Assembly: GCA_013368445.1 (NCBI GenBank)
Contig: JAACJO010000010.1
Span: 1,647,715-1,711,714 of the forward strand
From: Leucocoprinus leucothites
Lineage: Eukaryota > Basidiomycota > Agaricomycetes > Agaricales > Agaricaceae
Length of the DNA stretch: 64,000 nucleotides
Direction: 5' to 3'
Shown here piece by piece: positions 1-10,309 of this stretch (positions within the stretch are counted from its first letter, which is position 1; each line of letters opens with the position of its first letter). The position numbers were made by a program, and so were the translations under genes. The notes beneath the pieces are model-generated. The model worked only from the letters and a program-made list of their open reading frames with translations. It did not search any database and was not told where the DNA came from.

Positions 1-9
1 GACGCCACT

Positions 10-1480
10 TAAACCTCCCACATCAGGCTAATTATAACCCCATTAATTTGTTCGCGTCTGGGGAAATGATGTGTGCTCTGTCCGGTACGTGTCTAATGGA
101 AAGAAGTAACTCAGTGGGTACTATGCAAAAGGAACTAAGATGATTGATAGGCATGTAGACCACTGATATCATTCAGCTGACATAGTTGAGAGTAGCCATA
201 TAGACCGACGAAGAATCGCTAAGGTGTGCGGTATGTTGTTGTGCTAGGATTTTGCCGACACATCTGTCGAGCAAAGGTTATCTACTAGTTGCTGGATGCG
301 TGTTCCTGTTCACCCTGATCCTAGGACCTACGTTTACATAGCAAACCGAGGCACGAGGATCAATATCCAACTTCTAAGTTCTAAATTAAACACGATTACT
401 ATCTCATCACTCTTGATCAGTTCGTATGCCAAGGTAATGAGCAGTCTGGATATGTTTTCCGTTATCAAACGCCGAAGATACGAAGACCACAGCGATAAGT
501 CGACACAAGTGCACGAGTGGCTCTCACTTCATTAACGCACAATGATTGTCAGGACCCAAAAGAGTCTAAATTCCGAATTCCGGACAGCATACATTGCCGT
601 ACGTGGCCCTATAAATTCAGCCCAGACCGATCGGGGCGTCCTCATTGGCTGAGAAAAGTTCATGAGGGGTAGCGAACCAAGGTCACTCTACTTTTGTTTG
701 GCAGGAGGTAGAGAGGCACTGTCGGGTTTGAATGGGGTATGCTTGTTATTTTCCGTATGGCTGAAAGTTCGATCCCAAGCTGACTGTTCGCTTAAAGTGC
801 CTGATGTTGGTTGATGTGTTTGGCGTGTTTGCTGGTTTACTTGTTACTTACTTGCTCCCCTTACAATCCCCGTTTAATTGTCGATATCGTCGCATAGAAA
901 CTACTTTCGCCTAAATTGATTGGTACTTTTCGACATTTAATCGTTTTCATACTTAATGCCACTTCTTCGTTCTGGGCCGAAAATAGAAATAAAATTAGAC
1001 GAGATTGGTGTTGAATAAGCATTCAATCGGCAGGATCTACTCACTAAACAAAGATAAGGGGCGGAAACATGTATAAGTCAAGTAACAGTAACCATTCGGT
1101 GTGTACAACTACACGTGCCACTCACAATGAGCGTGAGCCTCTCTTTCATATGGAGAATTGAAAGGCATAGTTTGCTAAAGGTGGCTGACGAGGCCCGGCG
1201 GGTATTTGTGCATTTAATACACTCGTTAATTCCAAAAAAGGTTGACGCATTGATGGGATGGATGCCGCTGCATGGGGGAGATGCAGGGAGTGGCCGACTA
1301 AACTCTGAAAACTGTGAGCAAATGGTGAGTGATCAATTCAAGGTCCGTAACCGGGATAGACGCTGCCCAGCAGTATGAGAGGGAGGGTCACCACAAGGCA
1401 TACTCATTGAATAAACTACTATCGCTCGTACAGATTAACACAACTAAGACTATCAGAGCAGGAAGAATCACTGAGCTCGA
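10..1480. repeat. Long spacer repeat, left copy (matches 37131-38750)
   Basis: This gene-free stretch is matched in the same orientation by 37131 to about 38750. Shared landmarks include the opening AAACCTCCCACATCA, the block around 640-740 (seen again at 37811-37880), and the segment around 960-1090 (seen again at 38190-38310). The last 400 bases, starting near 1095, recur downstream of every NACHT copy (5480, 9710, 15590, 28600, 38330). The two long copies differ by many substitutions and small indels, so the duplication is not recent. I see no convincing coding frame: the short open frames at 296-535 and 1115-1378 are not preserved between copies. It is best read as the 3' flank of the NACHT unit. 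Confidence 0.75.
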
Positions 1481-1488
1481 GTCGTCTC

Positions 1489-3747
1489 TCAAGTTTGACA
1501 GATACATTTACTATGAGGCGACTGCGATAAAGTAATCAGAATACTCAGAAAAAAATAACAAGACAGGCAGTTATTTACATGTTGATTGTTCATCAGCATA
1601 AACCCATCCCTCAACTGCAGAGGGACAGACTCATTCTCTCCATGACCAAAAATCCAGACTTTCTCGGTGTTCATACACCCCGGGATCGGACACTTGTCCT
1701 TTCGAATAATCTTGTCACGGAGTTCGGCCGGGAGCTGGGAGCACCAGTCACACAATGAGTGGTAATGCGAGGAAACGGGTAATAATTGGAAACTCACATT
1801 GTCCCTCACCAAATGAGTATTAATTGACCATGGGAAACCGTCATCCAGCAACCCAAGCATTTTGTTGAAGGGAAGCTCCACAACAGACATAGCGGTCTGA
1901 GGATCAAGCTGATGTGCGCGTACTGTACAAAGTTCCCAAAAGCAAATCAAAACACGGGTGTAGTGGTAGGCGTGCGATCTGCCTTCCGCCAGAATGGTAT
2001 CTGAAGGAAACACAGTGTGCGAGGAATCTGCGAGCGACAGTTACGCCACATCAGAGCAAGAAACCCCTGGATTGGTTTGGAAAATACGGTACCTGTACTG
2101 CGGGAATAAACTTCATGCAGCCACACCAAAAGCTCCCATCGCCACTCAATCAAGAAGTCGCCACAAATATATAGCTCCTTGGACCGCTGGGGATCGTTTA
2201 TGAAATCGAGGAATGATACATGGTAGACGTTGATCTTCATAGAAGCAAAATCAGAGCCTCGGAGTTCTATGACTGACTGGATGGAAGCACAGGTATGACG
2301 GAACTGCTCTGCGGAAATGTGGAGGAGATTGGCAATGTTGACTGGAATCAAATTACAAAGGGAATGAAGCAGGAGAATTTTCCGGATCGTTGTTCTGGGC
2401 TTCAGTGGGATCCGTTCCATGATCAGGATATAGAAAAAGTCCATCTCTACCAACGGGTTATCCACCCCAACTTTAGCAGAGACGTCCTTCATGAACTCAA
2501 GCACAATACGCAGCTGGTCCTTTGGGCCATAAGAGTTGTCGTTCTTGATGAAACGAATCATGGTCGCCACGTAGATCCAAAGCCCAGCACCATGTTCAAC
2601 AAGGAGGGCAAGGGCCTCCTCTGATGGCCATGACTCTGGAAGGCCGTAACTCTCCTGGATCTTCTTGAACTCGTCGGTCAGGTAGGTCAGGATCTCATGA
2701 TCGATTGCCCGCGATACAGGAAGTTCAATACAAGAACGGACGGGGGACACGGTGACGGAACTCATCGACCGGATGATAGAGTCTTCGGGTCGGCTGGCGA
2801 TGAACCAGCGGAAGGGCGTCGTACGTTTGCGAGCAGAGGTTGCGACGATCTGAATAATCTCGCACTGGGCTGCCGTTCCACGGCACTCATCCAGCCCATC
2901 AATAATCACAACACGCCCATCAAGGCCGCTCTTTGTAATGTCAACCTTACCAAGAGGGTGAACAAGTAAATCCTCGAACTGGGTCGATAATGACTTTGTG
3001 GCCAGAGCAGGGTCATCGATCATGCACCTGTCGACAATTTCCCGGAATGAGGGGCATATAGCAGCAACTTGATATGCGATTGACGTAAAGACGCGTCGAG
3101 GGTCGTCGCGATCTGCGCTGGAGCGGGAAAAGAAGAGAGTGGCAGCGAGCTTGTTTATGGGCGTCAGGGCTTCGGCACAGCTCTGAGCAACGGCGGACTT
3201 GCCGACGCCAAAGGGACCGTGCATCCAGAGAATGGATTCCTTGTGATCTGAGACTCCCAGTGCCCAGTCGGTGACGAGGGCGATGTAGTCCTTTCGCGTA
3301 CCAAGATGACATTTCGGAGGTGGATGGCGAGCGCTGGAGTTGTGGAATGCGTCGGGCATTGAGTACTTGAGGAGTCGTTCGATGCCTACTTACTACATGA
3401 GATCAGTGGTCCAGCACGAGGACACTGTGAAGTTTACCAAAGCCCGCAGGGGAGAAATTTATGAACTGAGGGTTATTGAGGACAAAATCATGTGCATGGA
3501 CATGCGGCGGCGGTGAGGCAACAGTAGGTGCCAGGATGCCAGGAGACAAAGGAGGTGCAATATTCAGAGGCTCCAGATCAGGAGGCGCAGGAGTAAGGGC
3601 CGTGGAAGGCGGGGGAGTGGCAGTCTGAAGGAGCTGTGGAAGAGGCGTAGGTCGAAGAGCGGAAACTTCGGACCGGGTGGAATCCGAAACCTGGTCGTGG
3701 CGCCCAAAGAGTTTAGCAAAAAACTTGCGAGCTGAATATCCAGGCAT
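1489..3747 (-). CDS. NACHT-domain NTPase, copy N1 (intact)
   Basis: This is a STAND-type NTPase of the fungal NLR-like NACHT family. Such proteins are usually cytosolic signalling switches tied to self/non-self recognition; its ligand and output cannot be read from sequence. Five exons fit by eye: 3747-3438, 3385-2093, 2027-1798, 1734-1579 and 1521-1489. They sum to 2022 nt (673 aa plus stop) with no internal stop. The first ~100 residues are proline-rich and probably disordered, starting MPGYSARKFFAKLFGRHD. The NACHT core follows: the PPPKCHLGTRKDYIA lead-in, Walker A GPFGVGKSAVAQ, Walker B VVIIDGLDEC, WFIASRPE after the Walker B strand, then GAGLWIYVATMIRFI. The C-terminus is a short tail with CPIPGC and CICQT. 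No WD40, ankyrin or TPR repeats follow, so it is much shorter than classic repeat-bearing fungal NLRs. It faces a PUS3/RPO41 remnant head to head. Confidence 0.85.
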
Positions 3748-3749
3748 TG

Positions 3750-4213
3750 TGTATGCAGGGGGCCGCGGACTGGCAGATGTAGGAGAAGAGATAACACAAG
3801 AACATGCTGGCTGGGTCTGACTGCGTGAGACTACCTATGGACACTATTCTTGGTGACACCAATGGGATGGAGACTGGGTGGCCAATGGTGCGGGGTTTGA
3901 TACGGACGATTCAGATACAAGCTGTTGAAGGCTGCTGAGCACGAACGTTGGAGTTTCTAAGCCAGTTTTTTCAGTTTTGGATGACGATGAAGCAAGCCAA
4001 ACGTGAGGCTTTGAAGCACTAAGGTGCGTGTCACGTGAGGGAACCACAGATTAGACGAAAGTTGTTGATGGGCCTCGTGATGACGTACCGTCTTCACCCA
4101 AACCTCTCAGATCTCAAGATCTCACCTCCGGTCGACTGCTTTAGGTGATAGACAAGAACTCAGTGGATGTCATATATTTCCAACCACTTCTCAGCTATCT
4201 ATTTCGGAGAATC
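3750..4213. promoter_or_regulatory. Shared divergent spacer between N1 and PUS3 remnant
   Basis: This ~460-bp gap lies between the starts of two head-to-head transcription units. Parts recur at the equivalent place in other units, for example ACTATTCTTGGTGAC at 3843, near 8449 and near 12760, with degraded forms near 18650 and 23270. A second shared block, GTGATGACGTACC-like, lies just before the PUS3 start. Conservation here shows the promoter region was duplicated with the genes. No specific factor site is claimed. Confidence 0.5.
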
Positions 4214-4650
4214 ATGGCCACGAATCCTCGTCCTGTGGATCACAAGCATTGGACGTGTGAGCTATATCTTTCGAGGCCTTCGTCGTCAAAACGAGCTGTA
4301 GCGGATTCTACAACAACCCCGAAACCCAAAACCGAACTAGACGACGTCACCATTCTCAACCGCCCCCTACCACCCACAGTCCGAATTCTAGGCTGGGCCC
4401 CCGTCATACCAATCCTTTTGGCACAATTCTCATGCAAATAACGACATTACAAGTACCCATTCCCTGGATATATCAGTTATGCGCGAAACCGCTACAAAGC
4501 TCTTTAGTGAGCACGATTTTCGAAGTCTGTGTAAGGTCGATGCTCAGAACCAGATTACGGAGTTTAAAGGGATTATCACGAGAGCTGGTATCGAGTCTGT
4601 TCATTCGAATTACAGTGGTGGTGAGGGAAGGGGAGAAGAAATGTATATGT
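4214..4650 (+). pseudogene. PUS3/DEG1 tRNA pseudouridine synthase remnant (unit 1)
   Basis: PUS3 makes pseudouridine 38/39 in tRNA anticodon arms. The remnant opens with an ATG at 4214 (MATNPRP...), then jumps to LDLSRPSSSKRAVADS. It continues through the family segment LDDVTILNRPLPPTVRILGW, FSCKYRHYKYPFP and MREAATKLFSEHDFRSLCK, which matches the PUS3 pattern of ILNR-LPP-IRILAWAP, ARFSC and GTHDFRN-CK. The central region with the catalytic aspartate motif RTDKGVSA is missing; it is present in unit 4 at 19320-19470. Frames change between pieces, so it cannot encode an enzyme. Confidence 0.7.
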
Positions 4651-5175
4651 TTAAATCCCTCTCGCCCAACAAAATCCCCCGGGCCTTGCAGCCCAACAAA
4701 TCCATCCTGAAGTCCCCTACCCCACATTTCTCAATGCCAAGCAGGCGTCCCGTACTGAAAGCGAGGAACGTGAGCAACGACGTCCAACTGACCCCGGGCG
4801 TTTTCTCGTTCGCGACGGGTCGTTTGCTGTACTGCCTCCACCACTGCCAGCGAGCACAATTCCCGAGGAGAATGGATTGTTTACGGACGCCCACCCAAGA
4901 GAGTATGAGTGTCATGAATGTGTCTGCATGACCTGTACGACGTCGGGTGTGCAAAGGCAACCTTTAGCCAGCTTATAAAACTGGAGGCAGGCTCGCTACT
5001 GAAGACGGGTGTGTACAAACGGGTGTGTACAATGCATTCATCGAAGCGTATATGCAGAAGGAAGTCGAAACCCCGGATAACTGGCTGGGAGAAGTGTTCG
5101 ATCTCTACGATCTTCCGGAGACCGGCGTAGAACACATTTCTCTGAACAAGATGCCCTGTGAGCTCATGCTCTAAG
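4650..5175 (+). pseudogene. RPO41 mitochondrial RNA polymerase, N-terminal remnant (unit 1)
   Basis: This follows directly on the PUS3 remnant. Frames are broken but the text matches the better preserved unit-3 piece: PSRPVLKAR, then LHDLYDVGCAKATFSQL, LETGVYN-like and NWLGEVFDLYDLPETGVEH. These form the N-terminal helical, PPR-like region of the protein that leads into the polymerase domain in other units. It stops before the polymerase core and runs into the TC repeat at 5248. Assignment to RPO41 rests on order and continuity with the clearly recognisable core in units 3 and 5. Confidence 0.5.
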
Positions 5176-5229
5176 CCTGAATGCAGTAAGCGGTAGTCTT
5201 TTAAAATTCTTTCTGGGCTAACATACGTC

Positions 5230-6074
5230 CCGAAAAGCAGCTTAATACTCTCTCTCTCTCTCTCTCGCATACGTACTATGTATCTCAGAGTCATTTCATT
5301 GAATAACACATACCTGCTTAGATTAGTACTTACCCCTGTTTCTTTCTGAGTTGAAAATAAAATAAAAATAGACGAGATTGCTGCTGAGTAAGGATTCAAT
5401 ACGCACGATCTACTCGGCAGATAGAATAAAGGATAGAAACACGTACATATAGCGAAACCAAGTCACCATTCGGAGTGTACAGTTGCACGTATCATTCACA
5501 GCGAGTGTGAGTCTCTCTTTCATATGGAGGATTGAGACATAGATTGATAAAGGTGGCCGACAAGGTACGGCGGGGATTTGCACATTTAATATGTTCGTTT
5601 ATCCAGAATAGAGGGACACTTAAATGGGATGGATGCCGTTGCATGGAAGAGACGCAAGGAAATGATAAGCTAAACACTGAAGCGTGAGTGGCCAACTCAA
5701 GGTCTGTAACCAGGATGGAATGCCGCCCATCACAAACCTCCAGGTAAGCAAGGAGGGATTCATTGGTCTTTAGTTGGAAGGAGACATACAAGAGATGGAA
5801 GGAATGATTCACCAAAGCTGGCGAAATAGCAGGGAAGAATGGGAAGTGACATACAGGCCAAGGTTGATGCACGAAGTTGGCGGACGGACGTACTTATTTG
5901 GCCAATGGACACAAGACGGGCGGCTAACAACAATTTCGTGGATCGGCGATCAGGGTAGCCGGGTATGACAAAAGTTACAATACAAACTCCCTCGTTCTTA
6001 AATAAACTACCATCGCTAGTACAGATTGACGCAACTGGGGCTATCAGAGCAGAGAAAGAATTGCCAAGCTCGAG
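5230..6074. other. Spacer downstream of N2, no gene seen
   Basis: The first 200 bases match 960-1090 and 38190-38310 (AAATAAAAATAGACGAGATTG and following). From 5470 onward it is the spacer common to the 3' side of every NACHT copy. A minus-strand open frame at 5492-5872 recurs in degraded form at 15754, 28682 and 41255, but its sequence shifts frame between copies. I do not accept it as a gene. Confidence 0.6.
5248..5266. repeat. (TC)n microsatellite
   Basis: A run of about nine CT dinucleotides in the spacer between the unit-1 RPO41 remnant and the N2 3' flank. Confidence 0.9.
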
Positions 6075-8345
6075 TCATTCACGTAGTTGGCAGATACACC
6101 TACCGTCAGGCGGCTGAGACAAAGTAATTAGAACACTCAGAGAAATAACAAGACAAGCAATTACTTACATTTGTATTGTTTCCCACAGTTAAGTAATCCC
6201 CCAACTGCATGGGGACTGTTTCATGCTCTCCATGACCCAAAATCCAGACATTATTAGTATTTGTGCACCCCGGGATCGGACACTTGTCCTTTCGAATGAT
6301 CTTGTCACGAAGGTTTGCTTGGAGCTGTAAGCATCAGTCACATAATGAGTGGTAATGCAAGGAAACAAATAGTAATGGAAACCTACTTTCTTTCTTACTC
6401 GGGTGGCATCAAAATGCCAGGTATAGGTACCCACCAATCTGAGCATTTTGTCAAAGGGAAATTCCGCCATAGACCTGGCAATCTGGGGATCAAGTTGGTG
6501 TGTGGGAGCTTCACAAATTCTCCAAAAGCAAACCAAAACAGAGAAGTAGTGAACGGCGTGGGATCCACCTTCCGGCAGAATGGTATCCGAAGGAAACACA
6601 ATATACGAGGAGTCTACAAGTGGCATCACGCACCCATCAGAATAGGAAACACTGGATGGGTCTGGAAAATACGGTACCTGTACTGCAGGAACAAACTTCA
6701 TGCAGCCACACCAAAAGCTTCCGTTGGTACCCAATCGAGAAGTCACCGTAAATACATAGCTCCTTGGACCGCTGGGGATCTGTCATAAAATCAAGGAACG
6801 ATTTGTGGTAGACTTTAATCTTCATGGAAGCAAGATCAGAGCCTTGGAGCTCCATGACTGACTGGATGGAAGCACAGGCACGATGGAATTGCTCTGTGGA
6901 AAGGCCGAGGAGATTGGCAATATTGACTGGTCTCGAAATACCAAAGCGATGGAGCAGAAGGATTTTCCGGACAGTTGTCCGGAGCTTCAGTGGGATCTGT
7001 TCCATGATCAGGGTATAAAAAAGTCCATCTCCGCCAACGGATTGTCCACCCCAGCTTTAGCAGAGACGTTCTTTACGAACTCGAGCACAATGCGCAGCTG
7101 GTCTTTTGGGCCATAGGAGTTTTCATCCTTGATGAAACGGACCATGGTCGCCACGTAGATCCAAAGCCCAGCACCATGTTTAACAAGGAGGGCAAGGGCC
7201 TCCTCCGATGGCCATGACCCGGGAAGGCCGTAACTCTCCTGGATCTCCTTAAGCTCATCGGTCAGGTAGGTTAGGATCTCGTGGTCGATTGCCCGCGATA
7301 CAGGAAGTTCAATGCAGGAACGAATGGGGGACACGGCCGCGGAATTCATGGTCCGGATGATAACGTCTTCAGGCCGGCTGGTGATGAACCAGCGGAAGGG
7401 CGTCGTACGATTGTGAGTGGAAGTTGCGATGATTTGAATAATCTCGCACTGGGCTGCCGTTCCACGGCACTCATCCAGTCCATCAATAATCACAACACGT
7501 CCATCAAGACCTCTGTCTGCAGTGTTAACCCTCCCAAGGGGGTGAACAAGCAAGTCCTCGAACTGGGTTGATAGTGACTTTGTCGCAAGAGCAGGGTCAT
7601 CGATCATGCGCTTGTCAACAATTTCACGGAATGAGGGGCATATAGCAGCAACCTGATATGCGATCGACGTGAAGACGCGTCGAGGGTCGTCGCGATTTGC
7701 ATTGGAGCGGGAAAAGAAGAGGGTGGCAACGAGCTTGTTCATGGGCACCAGGGCCTCGGCGCAGCTCTGCGCAACGGCAGACTTGCCAATGCCAAAGGGG
7801 CCTCGCATCCAGAGAATTGGTTCCTTGCGATCTGAGACTCCCAGTGCCCAGTCGTTGACGAGAGCGATGTAATCTTTTCGGGTACCAAGATGGCATTTTG
7901 GGGGTGGGTAGCGAGCACTGGAGTTGTGGAATGCGTCCGGGATTGAGTGCTTGAGGAGTCGTTCAATGCCTATTTACTACATGAGATCAGCAGTCTAGCT
8001 TGAGTGCAATGCGAAGCCCACCAAAGCCCCCAGAGGAGAAATGAGTGAACTGAGGGTTATTGAGGATGAAATCATGTGCGTTACGGAACATTTCACGCGC
8101 ATGGTCATATCGCAGTGGTGAGGAAGTGGTAGGTGGTAGGATAGCAGGAGACGAAGTAGGAGGTGTGGAATTCAGAGACTCTGGGTCATGAAGTGCAGAG
8201 TAGTGGCTGTGGAGGGTGGGGGATTGGCAGGCAGAAGAAGCTGTGGAAGAGGCAAAGTGGTTGGAGGTGAAGAAACAGGCAGTTGCTGAGGCAGAGGTGT
8301 AGGTTGAGGCGCAGGAACATTAGACTGGATGGAATTTTCAGGCAT
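6075..8345 (-). pseudogene. NACHT NTPase, copy N2 (frameshifted)
   Basis: It has the same architecture as N1. Exon 1 starts near 8345 (MPENSIQSNV) but changes frame around 8180-8200; its second half continues as SPAILPPTTSSP in another frame. Exon 2 keeps Walker A GPFGIGKSAVAQ and Walker B VVIIDGLDEC. Near 7015 the frame breaks because one base is missing from the stretch encoding EMDFFYTLIMEQIP (compare the same place in N1 and N6). The remainder, 7005 down to 6637, is open in the shifted frame. The terminal exons around 6746-6075 retain CPIPGC and a CICQ tail. Two independent frameshifts make a full protein unlikely, though a sequencing error at the single-base site cannot be excluded. Confidence 0.8.
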
Positions 8346-8749
8346 GGTATGCGGAGGGGAACGTAGACTGGCGGACGTAGGAGGAGAGAGTGGAGGCTGA
8401 CTATTGCATGACACCCATGTACATCAAAGATCAAGAGAACACACCGAGTACTATTCTTGGTGACATTGGATGGCCGTTAATGCAGAGTTCGATTCTCCTT
8501 TTGACATAAACGATTCATCTGAGCAAGAACACCGGAATTTCCAAGTTTATTCTTTCAGTTTTGGATGACGATGGAGCAAGTCAAAAATGAAGCACTAAGG
8601 GTGCGTGAGAGAGCCCGAAAGTTATTGACACCTCTTGTGATGACTTACCATCTTCACCCCAACGTCTCCCTCATCCCTCGTCGACTGCTTTAGGCGATGG
8701 ACAAGAGCTCCAAATTTCAACTGCTTATAAACTATTATATTTAATGCGA

Positions 8750-9660
8750 ATTCTCGTCACGAGCATTGGACACGCGAGCTGGATCTTTCAGAGTTCTAGC
8801 TCTGGTCATTCGATACAGGGACTCCAACAAACAAGACATTGTTGTCAAAAAGGCCTCCGACGACGTTCAGTTTGAACACGCTACATCGATCTCGACGTCC
8901 TGGGTTCCACGCCATGGAAGATCAACCGCACGGTCTTTGACGTAGTGACCCAGGAATGGAAATTGAATGAACGCTTGGGCATGGCTCCGCCTGCTGCTTA
9001 CAATAAACTTGCGGTTGAGGAACCGGAGAACGTAACTACAGATATGAAGGCGAGGAGTGTGTATTTGCAGAGGTTGAGGGTGTATAATCAGGACAAGATG
9101 AATAATCATTTGGATAAGCGTAGTATGAACTATGAACTAGAGAGCACTCGGGCTGTGAACTGGCAATTTTTTTAATGAAAGGGACGTGGAGTTGATGTTC
9201 TTTCGACAGTTGATGGTATACTTTTCTTTCCACATAACCTCAATTTCCGTGGTCGTGCATACCCTGTGCCTGCACACCTCAATCACATTAGCGACAATTT
9301 GTGTAGTGACTTGTCACATTCGCTGAAACAAAATCCACATCGTTAACTTGTATGGCTACGACGAGACCAATTTCGACGAACGAGCACACTGAACAGATCC
9401 GCGAAACGGGCACGAACCCTCTCAACAGCCCAAGGCAGTGATTATCGGCTGGCGGCTCATAGTAGTTCCTCGCTGCATCAATGCAGTTCAATGCAGTCTT
9501 GGAATGCGGGAATTCGTATACTTTCGAGTTAAATTTACCTGTGCATCAGGATTGGGAGAGCTGAATGTATTGGTGGCTTCGAGTTTGATATATGACCCAG
9601 TCGTCAAGTTTAGACGGGTTCCTTGTAGTGAAGAGAGTACAAAAGAGCCTCAAAGATATT
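8750..9660 (+). pseudogene. PUS3 scrap fused to RPO41 core remnant (unit 2)
   Basis: About 60 bases encoding HWTRELDLS-like PUS3 text (8755-8800) join directly to RPO41 text. The latter includes FEHA-IDLDVLGSTPW-IN, then RLGMAPPAAYNKLAVEEPEN and MKARSVYLQRLRVYN. Further right the sequence encodes [20 protein letters not shown], the hallmark fingers/palm segment of mitochondrial T7-like RNA polymerases, but with frame changes. After 9340 only scattered matches remain. Stops and shifts occur throughout. PUS3 has lost almost everything here compared with units 1 and 3. Confidence 0.75.
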
Positions 9661-10309
9661 AAGATCAGAGGATCAGCCAAGTTATCATTGAGAGTGTGCG
9701 ATCACGCATACCGTTGACAATGAGTGTGAGTCTCTTTCCCATGGAGGGTTGAGAGACACAGACCGCCGGAGGTGGCCGACACGGTGTAACAAGCACCCGC
9801 ACATTGTTTATTCACAATGGAGTGGCATGTAAATGAGTGGATACCGCTGTACGAGAGAGGTGTAAGGAAAGTACCAAACCAAACACTGAAAGCTGTGAAC
9901 GAACGGTGAGTGATCAATTCAAGGTCTGTAACCAGAATGGAACGGCGCCCATGATAAACTTCTAGGTAAGCAGGGAGGGATGCCTCAGTCTTTAGTTGGA
10001 ACGAGACGTGTGAGAGATATGGTTCACCAAGACTGACGAAATAACATAGAGGAAATAGGGAGTGACGTGTAGGCCAAGGTTGGTGGGCGGACGTACTTAT
10101 TTGGGCCAGTGGACACCAAAAGGCATGCTCACATCAAATTTGCGAATTAATGGTCGGGACAGTCGGATATGGAAAAAATTGCAAACTCCTTCACTCTAAG
10201 ATAAAATACTGTCACCAGTACAGATTAACGCAACTGAGACCATTAGGACAGGAAGATTGTGGAATGCGAATCATCTTCATCAATATCCCCAATGTTACTC
10301 TCTTGCCTC
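9661..10309. other. Spacer downstream of N3
   Basis: The first part is decayed RPO41-associated sequence. From about 9700 it is the common NACHT 3' spacer (the GAGTGTGAGTCTC block, then the ATTCAAGGTCTGTAACCAG block). No gene is seen. Confidence 0.55.

Noticed and set aside
4145..5175. Reading the whole plus-strand block as a single RPO41 gene
   Set aside because: The ILNR-LPP-IRIL, FSCKYRHYKY and EHDFRN-CK segments, and RTDKGVSAAGQV in unit 4, belong to PUS3/DEG1. Two different genes lie in tandem.
5492..5872. Minus-strand frame beginning MHQPWPVCHFPFF, recurring near 15754, 28682 and 41255
   Set aside because: It recurs only because the spacer is repeated. Length and frame change from copy to copy and there is no domain or consistent start.
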